Assembly: GCA_041572755.1 (NCBI GenBank)
Contig: JBFFRY010000044.1
Coordinates: forward strand, 1 to 14,353
From: JBFELU01 sp041572755
Lineage (GTDB): Bacteria; Actinomycetota; Acidimicrobiia; Spongiisociales; UBA11373
Reading direction: 5' to 3'
Length of the DNA: 14,353 nt
The translations under genes and the position numbers were made by a program. The notes beneath the pieces were generated by a model. That model did no database searches. It saw only the letters and a program-made list of their open reading frames with translations, and was not told the origin of the DNA. Positions 1-5,836 of this stretch are shown here, one piece after another; position 1 is the first letter of the stretch, and every line of letters starts with the position of its first letter.

Positions 1-225
1 AGCATCAGCCAGCTGCGCCGGCGTCAAAGTCACGCCACTCGCCCGAGCAATCGCCGTCCAACGAGCAGCATCAGCCAGCTGCGCCGGCGTCAAAGTCACG
101 CCACTCGCCCGAGCAACGGCCGTCCAACGAGCAGCATCAGCCAGCTGCGCCGGCGTCAAAGTCACGCCACTCGCCTGAGCAATCGCCGTCCAACGAGCAG
201 CATCAGCCAGCTGCGCCGGCGTCAG
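1..225 (-). repeat. 66-bp in-frame tandem repeat (at least 3.4 copies)
   Basis: The period is exactly 66 bp: AGCATCAGCC recurs at 1, 67, 133 and 199. In coding orientation the units lie at 225-160, 159-94, 93-28 and 27-1 (partial, continuing out of the window). Copies differ only at a few bases, for example AATCGCC against AACGGCC near the end of the unit (Ile to Val) and CCCGAGC against CCTGAGC (Arg to Gln). Such near-identity at DNA level points to recent expansion by slippage or recombination, so copy number may vary between strains. Confidence 0.95.
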
Positions 226-459
226 CGCCTGTGTCTCCACACCCGCCAGCGGCGCCGCTTCGATGGCGGGCGACGGGCTGACGACCGATTCCGCTGCTTC
301 GTCGCCGGCGATCACGAAGGACACTGTCGCGGCGACCATTCCGGCGACCGCAAGCGAAGCAACGAAGGCAATGCGTCGGGCCGGACTGGACTCTCGGACC
401 TTCTGCCGGAGACGCAGCGCGGGGGTGAGGCTCCTCGGTGATTCGATGGTCTTCGCCAT
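1..459 (-). CDS. Membrane-anchored protein with 22-residue tandem repeats (partial, C-terminus outside window)
   Basis: I do not recognise the family. The frame is open from an ATG at 459 to the left edge (153 codons, no stop), so the C-terminus is missing. The start is set by an AAGGAGG ribosome site 5 nt upstream. Residues 1-29 are basic and probably cytosolic. Residues 30-51 form one hydrophobic segment (starts RRIAF, ends FVIAG). Residues 52-78 are an acidic, Ala/Pro/Ser-rich linker. From residue 79 the protein consists of 22-residue units that start LTPAQLAD, carry ARW in the middle and end ASGVT: three full units and the first nine residues of a fourth. Each unit could form one helix (capped by LTP) plus a Gly turn. 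By the positive-inside rule the repeats would face outwards. The hydrophobic segment may be a permanent anchor or a signal peptide with a long n-region (VIA before G52 would suit signal peptidase). The function is unknown; a role in the envelope is inference only. Confidence 0.8.
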   Translation of the reverse strand, partial: MAKTIESPRSLTPALRLRQKVRESSPARRIAFVASLAVAGMVAATVSFVIAGDEAAESVVSPSPAIEAAPLAGVETQALTPAQLADAARWTAIAQASGVTLTPAQLADAARWTAVARASGVTLTPAQLADAARWTAIARASGVTLTPAQLADA

Positions 460-726
460 GACGTCCTCCTTCTGTGCAGACCGGGGAACTTCCACCGATC
501 GCTCGGCACTCTCCATGCCTGTGCTTCAGACCATGTACTGCGACGCTTCAGAAACGCTCTATGGGGTGGAGGTGAGTCCCGTCAGAGCGGATCTGCGCCG
601 GTCGCGAGAGAACAACCGGGCTTGGTTCCCCGCCGTGCCTAACCTGCACGGTCGAGTTCGGTCACGGCCCGCAGGATGCGGCGTTCCACGAGAGAGTCCT
701 GGAGCCGATCGTGGTTTGGTGGCGGC
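460..726. other. Intergenic region upstream of the repeat protein
   Basis: These 267 nt separate the stop of the uncharacterised gene at 727 from the repeat protein. Apart from the ribosome site at 465-471 I see no convincing promoter: no TANNNT box at a useful distance and no clear -35. An 8-bp direct repeat, GCTTCAGA, occurs at 523-530 and 545-552 (22 bp apart, about two helical turns). It could be an operator but could equally be chance. No RNA gene or terminator is visible. Confidence 0.5.
465..471 (-). promoter_or_regulatory. Ribosome binding site of the repeat protein
   Basis: On the minus strand AAGGAGG is separated from the ATG at 459 by 5 nt. This near-perfect Shine-Dalgarno site fixes the start and the reading frame of the repeat protein. 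Confidence 0.85.
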
Positions 727-1494
727 CTACGAGGCGTAGGCGAGCGACTGGGCGTGGGCCCATCGCGACGCCACCGCGGCGTAGTACTCGCCGGCCTTCT
801 CGAGATCCCCGTCCTCCAGGGCATCGAGGCTGGCCGCTACCTCGGCGGCCGATTCGTCCAACACGAGGTCTCCGTCGACGAGCAGCGACGCCACCGAGCC
901 GTAGTCCAACTCGACGACACCGCTATTGGGGAACCCGTCGAGCCAACCGATCAGGGAGCGCACGGGTTCCACGATCACCTCGTCGAAACCGGCTTCGTCG
1001 AGGATCCGTACGGCGCGCGCCAACCGGGCCACCGCCTCGGGCAGAGGCGTCCGGTACCTGATCGTCAATCCTCCGTCGGCCTCGACGAGCTCGCGTTCCG
1101 CGGCATCGAAGGCGGCGAACCACCGGAGCGGCACGTGCCATCCGGAGGTGAGGATGTACGAGCGAACACCGGGCCGACCCCGATGCATGCGGGTGAGCTC
1201 CTCGGCCGCCGAGTCGGCGATGCGGTCCGGCACCAGCATCGCCGCCGAGGAACCCGAATAGGAGTTCCGGAATGCGATGAGACCCTCGAGCATCCGCAAC
1301 CAGGGATGCCGGGGGCACACGTACCGCCGACCCTCCCAATCGATACGGAACGCATCGTCGCGAGTGGACTCGTACCAAACGCCGTAGTCGCCCCGGTGCA
1401 GCACCTTGGGGACCCGGGTTGCGGCGACGTGCTCTCTCACTCCGTCGAAGCGCTCGGCGGGAAGGTAGACGCGTAGATAGGCGGCTCTCGGCAT
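727..1494 (-). CDS. Uncharacterised protein, YLRVYLP N-terminus
   Basis: A 255-residue soluble protein with no membrane segment and no catalytic motif I recognise. I chose the ATG at 1494 (MPRAAYLRVYLP) over an in-frame ATG at 1539. The stretch between them looks non-conserved (MGPGSSEATL...), and a minus-strand TAGCAT box ends exactly 7 nt before the 1494 ATG, as in leaderless actinobacterial transcripts. The N-terminal half is rich in Arg, Trp and Tyr (YGVWYES, DWEGRRYVCPRHPW, ILTSGWHVPLRWF). The C-terminal half is Ala/Glu/Leu-rich and probably helical, ending RWAHAQSLAYAS. Codon use matches its neighbours, so it does not look imported. It is transcribed away from the leucine dehydrogenase operon and shares its promoter region. 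The opening resembles uncharacterised actinobacterial proteins that begin with a similar LRVY motif; this is from memory and unverified. Confidence 0.75.
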   Translation of the reverse strand: MPRAAYLRVYLPAERFDGVREHVAATRVPKVLHRGDYGVWYESTRDDAFRIDWEGRRYVCPRHPWLRMLEGLIAFRNSYSGSSAAMLVPDRIADSAAEELTRMHRGRPGVRSYILTSGWHVPLRWFAAFDAAERELVEADGGLTIRYRTPLPEAVARLARAVRILDEAGFDEVIVEPVRSLIGWLDGFPNSGVVELDYGSVASLLVDGDLVLDESAAEVAASLDALEDGDLEKAGEYYAAVASRWAHAQSLAYAS

Positions 1495-1501
1495 CACGGG
1501 G

Positions 1502-1507
1502 ATGCTA
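1502..1507 (-). promoter_or_regulatory. Leaderless-type -10 box (TAGCAT) for the gene at 1494
   Basis: On the minus strand TAGCAT (TANNNT pattern) is followed by 7 nt and then the ATG at 1494, which puts the expected transcription start on or next to the A of the ATG. There is no Shine-Dalgarno sequence between them. No recognisable -35 is present, as is common for these promoters. Confidence 0.5.
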
Positions 1508-1553
1508 ATCAGCGTCGCTTCGGAACTCCCCGGCCCCATCGAGGGCCCTTGGC

Positions 1554-1559
1554 TAGCAT
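1554..1559 (+). promoter_or_regulatory. -10 box (TAGCAT) of the leucine dehydrogenase operon
   Basis: The same TAGCAT hexamer as the divergent promoter at 1507-1502, facing the other way: GATGCTA at 1501-1507 mirrors TAGCATC at 1554-1560. A start about 7 nt downstream (near 1566) would give a leader of roughly 45 nt ending in the GAAAGGAG ribosome site. There is no clear -35, so this is a position-and-pattern call. Confidence 0.4.
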
Positions 1560-1570
1560 CGATGGCGAGC

Positions 1571-1584
1571 CACCCCGAGGGGTG
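1571..1584. promoter_or_regulatory. Perfect inverted repeat CACCCC-GA-GGGGTG, candidate operator
   Basis: A 6+2+6 bp perfect inverted repeat just downstream of the predicted start of the leucine dehydrogenase transcript and upstream of its ribosome site. A repressor bound here would block the operon. The 2-nt loop is too tight for a good RNA hairpin, so a DNA-binding site is likelier than an attenuator. The regulator is unknown. Confidence 0.4.
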
Positions 1585-1595
1585 TATGCCCCGTC

Positions 1596-1603
1596 GAAAG
1601 GAG
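1596..1603 (+). promoter_or_regulatory. Ribosome binding site fixing a TTG start
   Basis: GAAAGGAG lies 7 nt before the TTG at 1611. This supports the TTG as the true start of the dehydrogenase. Confidence 0.8.
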
Positions 1604-1610
1604 TCCGCTC

Positions 1611-2693
1611 TTGGGCGTATTTGACGCGATCGGAGACCGGGGCCACGAAGAGGTGGTCTATGGGTTTGACCCGGTCTCCGGTCTCAAGAGCATCATCGCA
1701 ATCCACTCAACGGCTCTCGGTCCCGCCCTCGGCGGGACTCGTTTCTGGCCATACGAGTCGGAGGCGGATGCCCTCGAAGACGTGCTGCGGCTGTCACGCG
1801 GCATGTCCATGAAGGCGGCGGCCGCCGGTCTGGATCTCGGTGGCGGGAAGGCCGTGATCATCGGTGACCACCGCAAGATCAAGTCGGAGCGGCTGTGGAG
1901 GGCCTACGGGCGGGTCGTCGATTCCCTCCAGGGCCGCTACATCACGGCCGAGGACGTCGGCACCGACGCCAACGACATGGAGCTGATTCGTCGGGAGACC
2001 CGATGGGTCGTCGGCGTGCCGGTGGAAGAGGGTGGGGCAGGCGATCCCTCACCCGCCACCGCCCGGGGAGTCATGGCCGCCATGAAGGCGGTCGCCGGGT
2101 TCCTGTGGGACGAGAAGAAGGTGAAGGACAAGAAGGTCGCCATCCTGGGCGTCGGCAAGGTGGGCACCGACCTGGTGCGCCGTCTCGTCGAGTGCGGATG
2201 CGAAGTCGTGGTGACCGACATCTATCAGCCGGCCATCGATGACGTCGTCGCCAAGTACGGGGCCACCGCAGTCGGCCTCGACGACATCTTCGACGTCGAA
2301 TGCGACTTCTTCTCACCATGCGCCATGGGCGGGAGCCTCAACGAGAAGACGATCCCGAGGCTGCGGTGCAAGGCCATCGTCGGGTCGGCCAACAACCAGC
2401 TGGCCACCGACCAGGGCGCCGACATGCTCGCGGAACGCGGCATCCTCTACGCCCCCGATTTTGTCGTCAACGCCGGCGGCCTCATCAACGTGAACGAGGA
2501 GATCCGCGGCTACACCGTGGAGAGGGCGGCGTTCCACATCGACCGCATCTACCACAACACGATGCACGTCCTGAAGACGGCGGCGGAGAAGAACGAGTCA
2601 CCCCACCGCGCCGCGGTGGAGTGGGCCGAGGATCGCATCCGGGATATCGGTAACCTGCGGCTGTTCCGTCGCAGCGGAGACGACCGGAACTGA
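1611..2693 (+). CDS. Leucine/valine dehydrogenase (Glu/Leu/Phe/Val dehydrogenase family)
   Basis: A 360-residue NAD-dependent amino-acid dehydrogenase (leucine dehydrogenase EC 1.4.1.9, or the close valine/phenylalanine enzymes). It reversibly deaminates a branched-chain amino acid to its 2-oxoacid, ammonia and NADH in the cytoplasm. The Gly-rich substrate loop LGGTRFWPY lies at 40-48. K68 and K80, in MKAAAAGLDLGGGK, sit where the substrate-binding and catalytic lysines of Bacillus leucine dehydrogenase lie (numbering recalled). TAEDVGTD follows near 115. A Rossmann fold starts at KKVAILGVGKVG (GxGxxG) and ends its second strand with VVTDIY, where Asp favours NAD over NADP. The start is TTG, supported by the ribosome site. 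It is 20 nt upstream of the fused E1 gene, which uses 2-oxoacids, so a branched-chain substrate is more likely than Phe. Which amino acid is preferred cannot be read from sequence alone. Confidence 0.92.
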   Translation: MGVFDAIGDRGHEEVVYGFDPVSGLKSIIAIHSTALGPALGGTRFWPYESEADALEDVLRLSRGMSMKAAAAGLDLGGGKAVIIGDHRKIKSERLWRAYGRVVDSLQGRYITAEDVGTDANDMELIRRETRWVVGVPVEEGGAGDPSPATARGVMAAMKAVAGFLWDEKKVKDKKVAILGVGKVGTDLVRRLVECGCEVVVTDIYQPAIDDVVAKYGATAVGLDDIFDVECDFFSPCAMGGSLNEKTIPRLRCKAIVGSANNQLATDQGADMLAERGILYAPDFVVNAGGLINVNEEIRGYTVERAAFHIDRIYHNTMHVLKTAAEKNESPHRAAVEWAEDRIRDIGNLRLFRRSGDDRN

Positions 2694-2698
2694 CCGAA

Positions 2699-2706
2699 GG
2701 AAGGGG
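2699..2706 (+). promoter_or_regulatory. Ribosome binding site fixing the TTG start of the E1 fusion
   Basis: GGAAGGGG lies 7 nt before the TTG at 2714, in the 20-nt gap after the dehydrogenase stop. No promoter fits in that gap, so both genes are probably on one transcript. Confidence 0.7.
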
Positions 2707-2713
2707 ACCGAGC

Positions 2714-4744
2714 TTGGCGATTGGGATCGACCCTGCGCGCAACCACCTCGATCTGGGTCTCGACGACGCAGCGCTGCTCGACATGTATCGGACGATGGTG
2801 ACCGCCCGCCAGATCGACGACCGCATGTGGGCGCTCAACCGCCAGGGCCGGGCACCGTTCGTCGTGTCGTCGTCGGGCCACGAAGCCGCCCAGGTCGGGA
2901 CTGCGGCGGCGCTCGATCCGGAACACGACTGGGCCCTCCCCTACTACCGGGACGTGGCCGTCGCCCTGGCACTCGGCATGACCCCCGAGGAGCTCTTCCT
3001 GGGGGTGTTCTCCAAGGCCGATGATCCCAACAGCGGGGGTCGGCAGATGCCCAACCACTGGTCACACCCGGAGCTCCGGATCTTCTCCCACTCATCGGTG
3101 ATCGCCACCCAGTATCCCCACGCCACCGGGATCGCCTGGGAGCTGCGCCGCAGCGGCAGCCCCGGCGTGGCCATGGTGTGGGGCGGGGAGGGCTCGACTT
3201 CAGAGGGTGACTTCCACGAGGGGCTCAACTTCGCAGCCATCCACGACCTCCCCGTGATCTTCGTGATCGAGAACAACCTGTACTCGATCTCCGTCGCAGT
3301 CAACGAGCAGGTGGGGGGCAGCCTCGCCGAGCGGGCCGCGGGGTACGGCATGGCGTCCACCTCGGTCGACGGCAACGACGTCCTCGAGGTCTACGCCGCG
3401 GCCCGGGAGGCCGTCGAGAGGGCCCGCGCCGGTGACGGCCCGAGCTTCATCGAGGCCCGCACCTACCGCTACTACGCCCACACCTCAGACGACGACGACA
3501 AGCTGTATCGCTCCCCGGAGGAGATCGAGACCTGGCGGCGGCACGATCCCCTCACCGTCCTCCGGCAGTACCTCATCGAGTCCCGGCTGATGGACCAGGC
3601 AACCGAGGACACCATCCACGGCGAGGCCGTGGCGGTGGTCGCCGCCGCCACCGAGCGAGCCGAGGCCGCCGCCGATCCCACCGACCCCTTCTCCGACGTG
3701 TACGCCCGGCCCCTGGTCAACACCCAGCCTGCGGCTGTGGCCGAACCGCCTCCCCAAGGGGAAGAGGTGAACCTCATCACCGCCATCAACCGCACCCTCC
3801 ATGAGGTCATGGGGGAGCACGGCAACACGCTCGTGTTCGGAGAGGACGTCGCCGATCCCAAGGGAGGCGTGTTCAAGGCCACGGTGGGCCTCACCGACGC
3901 GTTCGGTGCGGCGCGGGCGTTCAACACCCCGATCGCCGAGTCTTCGATCGTCGGGATCGCCATCGGCATGGCGGCCGCCGGCGGGCGGCCCCTCGCCGAG
4001 CTCCAGTTCGCGGACTTCAGCCACCCGGCCTTCAACCAGATCGTCTCCGAGGCGGCCCGACTCCACTACCGCACCAAGGGCGGATGGGCGTGCCCGATCG
4101 TGATCCGCATCCCCTACGGGGGCGGGATCCACGGGGCGCTCTATCACAGCCAGTCGATCGAGGCGTTCTACACCCACATACCCGGCCTCAAGGTGGTCGT
4201 TCCCTCCACACCGGCCGACGCCAAGGGTCTGATCTGGTCGGCGGCCGAAGACCCCGACCCGGTGCTCGTCCTCGAGCCGAAGAAGCTCTACCGGCTCCGC
4301 AAGGGTCCGTATCCGGCGGGGAGCTATCGGGTCCCGATCGGCAGAGCGGCGCTGCGCCGCAGCGGCGACGATCTCTCGATCATCACCTACGGAACCATGG
4401 CCCACTATGCCGAGCAGGCCGCCGAGATCCTGGCGGCCCGCCACATCGCGGTCGAGGTCCTCGACCTCCGCACCCTCCGCCCCCTCGATTGGGTCTCCGT
4501 GGAGGCCGCCGTCAAACGCACCGGCAAGATCCTCATCGTCCACGAGGACAACGAGTTCGGCGGCTTCGGAGCCGAGATCTCGGCACAGATCGTGGACCGA
4601 GCCTTCGAATGGCTCGATGCCCCGGTGCGCCGCTACGGAGCACCCGACGTGCCGGCCTTCCCGTTTGCGCCTTCGCTGGAGACCCAGGTCATGCCCAACA
4701 TCGAAGGCATCGTCGAACGGGCGGTCGAGCTGGCCGAGTTCTGA
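2714..4744 (+). CDS. Branched-chain 2-oxoacid dehydrogenase E1, fused alpha and beta subunits
   Basis: A 676-residue thiamine-diphosphate enzyme that decarboxylates 2-oxoacids and passes the acyl group to the lipoyl domain of an E2. Residues 1 to about 335 are the alpha part. They contain the ThDP/Mg site GEGSTSEGD at 158-166 closed by ENN at 186-188, and a loop AHTSDDDDKLYRS with H256, which resembles the phosphorylation-loop region of branched-chain E1-alpha. Like human BCKDHA, the ThDP motif reads GEG, where pyruvate E1s usually have GDG. A Pro/Ala-rich linker (VNTQPAAVAEPPPQG) leads at about 350 into the beta part, with FGEDV, the conserved E409 in PIAESSIVG, and LQFADFSHPAFNQI. Separate subunits are each about 330-400 residues, so this is a full-length head-to-tail fusion, not a remnant. 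No E2 or E3 gene lies nearby. Acetoin or pyruvate as substrate is less likely given the LeuDH neighbour. Confidence 0.9.
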   Translation: MAIGIDPARNHLDLGLDDAALLDMYRTMVTARQIDDRMWALNRQGRAPFVVSSSGHEAAQVGTAAALDPEHDWALPYYRDVAVALALGMTPEELFLGVFSKADDPNSGGRQMPNHWSHPELRIFSHSSVIATQYPHATGIAWELRRSGSPGVAMVWGGEGSTSEGDFHEGLNFAAIHDLPVIFVIENNLYSISVAVNEQVGGSLAERAAGYGMASTSVDGNDVLEVYAAAREAVERARAGDGPSFIEARTYRYYAHTSDDDDKLYRSPEEIETWRRHDPLTVLRQYLIESRLMDQATEDTIHGEAVAVVAAATERAEAAADPTDPFSDVYARPLVNTQPAAVAEPPPQGEEVNLITAINRTLHEVMGEHGNTLVFGEDVADPKGGVFKATVGLTDAFGAARAFNTPIAESSIVGIAIGMAAAGGRPLAELQFADFSHPAFNQIVSEAARLHYRTKGGWACPIVIRIPYGGGIHGALYHSQSIEAFYTHIPGLKVVVPSTPADAKGLIWSAAEDPDPVLVLEPKKLYRLRKGPYPAGSYRVPIGRAALRRSGDDLSIITYGTMAHYAEQAAEILAARHIAVEVLDLRTLRPLDWVSVEAAVKRTGKILIVHEDNEFGGFGAEISAQIVDRAFEWLDAPVRRYGAPDVPAFPFAPSLETQVMPNIEGIVERAVELAEF

Positions 4745-4755
4745 CGCCCGGTTCC

Positions 4756-4761
4756 TATCCT
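4756..4761 (+). promoter_or_regulatory. Leaderless-type -10 box (TATCCT) for the acetyltransferase
   Basis: TATCCT (TANNNT) is followed by exactly 6 nt and the ATG at 4768, and no good Shine-Dalgarno sequence is present. It sits in the 23-nt gap after the E1 stop, so the acetyltransferase may have its own leaderless transcript besides read-through. Confidence 0.5.
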
Positions 4762-4767
4762 CGGGGC

Positions 4768-5643
4768 ATGGACCCCGTGATCCGGCCCGGACGCCCCCAG
4801 GATCGCGACGACATCGCGGCCTTCACCGTCGACACATTCGCCTGGGGCGACTACGTAGCGGATGCCTTCGAACGTTGGCTGGCAGAACCCCGCTCGCGCA
4901 CGTCGGTCGCCGAGGTCGACGGGAGGGTGATCGCCGTGGCCCGGGTCGCGATGGTCTCCGAGGTCGAGGCCTGGGCCCAGGGCGCCCGGGTGCATCCCGA
5001 TCATCGCCGCCGAGGGATCGGGACCGCCCTCAGCATGGATCTGTGGGCGTGGGCTCAGTCGGAGGGAGCCCTGGTGGTTCGGCTCGTTGTGGAGGACTGG
5101 AATGAGGCCGCCCGCGGACAGGTCACCGCCATGGGGTTCCGTCCGGCCGGGGAGTGGCTCATGGCGGAGCGGGCTGTGGGCGATGCGTCACCGGTGCCGG
5201 AGGGGAACGGCGGCCGGCGGGTACCGCCCCCCGAGCGGCTGCGCCCGGCCCCTCCCGCCGAGGCCGATCCCGCCTACCTGTCGTGGTGGGGCGGTGAGTT
5301 GGTTCGAGCCGCCCGGGGACTGTTCCCCCACAAGGGATGGGTGTGGCGCCAATTCCACGTCGATGACCTCGTGGCCGCCGCCGAGCGGCGAGCGCTGTGG
5401 GCCGGGCGTCCCGGTTGGGCGGTGGCCGAAGAGGACGAGGACACCTTCCGGGTCGGGTGGTTGGAGACCGCCCCTTCTGATGGCCGGGCCATGGTTCGAG
5501 CCTTGATCGACATCGCCGCCGGATCGGGCACCGAGCAGATGTGGGTCATGGCTCCGCGAGTCGAGTGGCTGCAACGGGAACTGCGCCGGGTCGGATGCGA
5601 GCTGCACCCCTTGACCGTCTTCGCCCTCTCGCTCGACCGTTAA
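4768..5643 (+). CDS. GNAT-family N-acetyltransferase with an extra C-terminal domain
   Basis: A 291-residue cytoplasmic protein. Residues 1 to about 135 form a GNAT domain: IRPGRPQDRDDIAAF at the N-terminus, strand pair VAEVDGRVIAVARVAMV near 47-63, then acetyl-CoA motif A, VHPDHRRRGIGTAL at 75-88 (RRRGIG binds the pyrophosphate), and motif B ending in MGFRPAGEWLM. A linker rich in Pro, Arg and Glu (about 140-170) leads to a second domain of about 120 residues, DTFRVGWLETAP...RALIDIAAGSGTEQMWVMAP...LRRVGCELHP. Its strand-helix order looks like a second GNAT fold that has lost the RxxGxG loop; this is inference. The length (about twice a single GNAT) fits a tandem protein. The substrate is unknown. 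It follows the branched-chain operon but its leaderless-type promoter means the link may be loose. Its TAA overlaps the stop of the converging gene. Confidence 0.8.
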   Translation: MDPVIRPGRPQDRDDIAAFTVDTFAWGDYVADAFERWLAEPRSRTSVAEVDGRVIAVARVAMVSEVEAWAQGARVHPDHRRRGIGTALSMDLWAWAQSEGALVVRLVVEDWNEAARGQVTAMGFRPAGEWLMAERAVGDASPVPEGNGGRRVPPPERLRPAPPAEADPAYLSWWGGELVRAARGLFPHKGWVWRQFHVDDLVAAAERRALWAGRPGWAVAEEDEDTFRVGWLETAPSDGRAMVRALIDIAAGSGTEQMWVMAPRVEWLQRELRRVGCELHPLTVFALSLDR

Positions 5644-5819
5644 CCCATCCAGAAGCCCTTGCGGTGCGAGACCCCGAGAACCTTGCGGCAGCCGGGGCAG
5701 TAATGGACGTAGGCCTTGCCGAGGTCGTGCCGCAACCGTCGGGCCAGAACCTCGGTCAGGGCGTGTTGGCAGTGGGGGCAGACGGGGTCGAGGGCATCGT
5801 CGAAACGTACCGGCAGCAT
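5640..5819 (-). CDS. Small two-CxxC protein (zinc-ribbon-like), third gene of the nifJ operon
   Basis: A 59-residue protein with CPHC near residue 15 and CPGC near 42, separated by about 24 residues including a basic helix (LARRLRHDLGK), and ending SHRKGFWMG. Four cysteines in two knuckles suggest one bound zinc or iron. Rubredoxin has similar knuckles, but there the second Cys of each knuckle is followed by Gly (CxxCG) and here by Gln and Arg, so a zinc ribbon is more likely. An in-frame GTG at 5840 overlaps the upstream stop (GTGA), but the ATG at 5819 has AAGGAGGT 4 nt before it, so I start here. It lies 17 nt after the DHOD-like gene and is surely cotranscribed with it and nifJ. Its function is unknown. 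Its stop shares the TTAA at 5640-5643 with the acetyltransferase stop on the other strand. Confidence 0.75.
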   Translation of the reverse strand: MLPVRFDDALDPVCPHCQHALTEVLARRLRHDLGKAYVHYCPGCRKVLGVSHRKGFWMG

Positions 5820-5823
5820 CGGG

Positions 5824-5831
5824 ACCTCCTT
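5824..5831 (-). promoter_or_regulatory. Ribosome binding site fixing the start of the two-CxxC gene
   Basis: On the minus strand AAGGAGGT ends 4 nt before the ATG at 5819. It lies inside the reading frame opened by the GTG at 5840, so that GTG is probably not the used start. Confidence 0.75.
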
Positions 5832-5836
5832 GGCGC

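Noticed and set aside
1..225. CRISPR array or TALE-type DNA-binding repeats
   Set aside because: The 66-bp units are contiguous with no unique spacers and stay in frame in a membrane-anchored protein, so this is not CRISPR. The LTPxQ start recalls TAL effector repeats, but the unit is 22 rather than 33-35 residues and lacks the variable di-residue region.
686..714. CCACGA...TCGTGG inverted repeat as a terminator of the gene at 727-1494
   Set aside because: The stem is only 6 bp with a 17-nt loop and no T-run follows on the minus strand.
263..1476. Plus-strand frames at 263-739 and 676-1476
   Set aside because: The minus-strand genes here have a better start (AAGGAGG at 465-471) or a leaderless promoter (1502-1507) and more natural protein composition.
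1497..1539. Start of the uncharacterised protein at the ATG at 1539
   Set aside because: The extra 15 residues look unstructured and overlap the TAGCAT box. The ATG at 1494 is at the right distance for a leaderless start, though the longer form is not excluded.
3485..4543. Minus-strand open frame (352 codons) opposite the E1 fusion
   Set aside because: It is antisense to clearly conserved E1 motifs and has a low-complexity Asp/Gly/Arg/Val composition.
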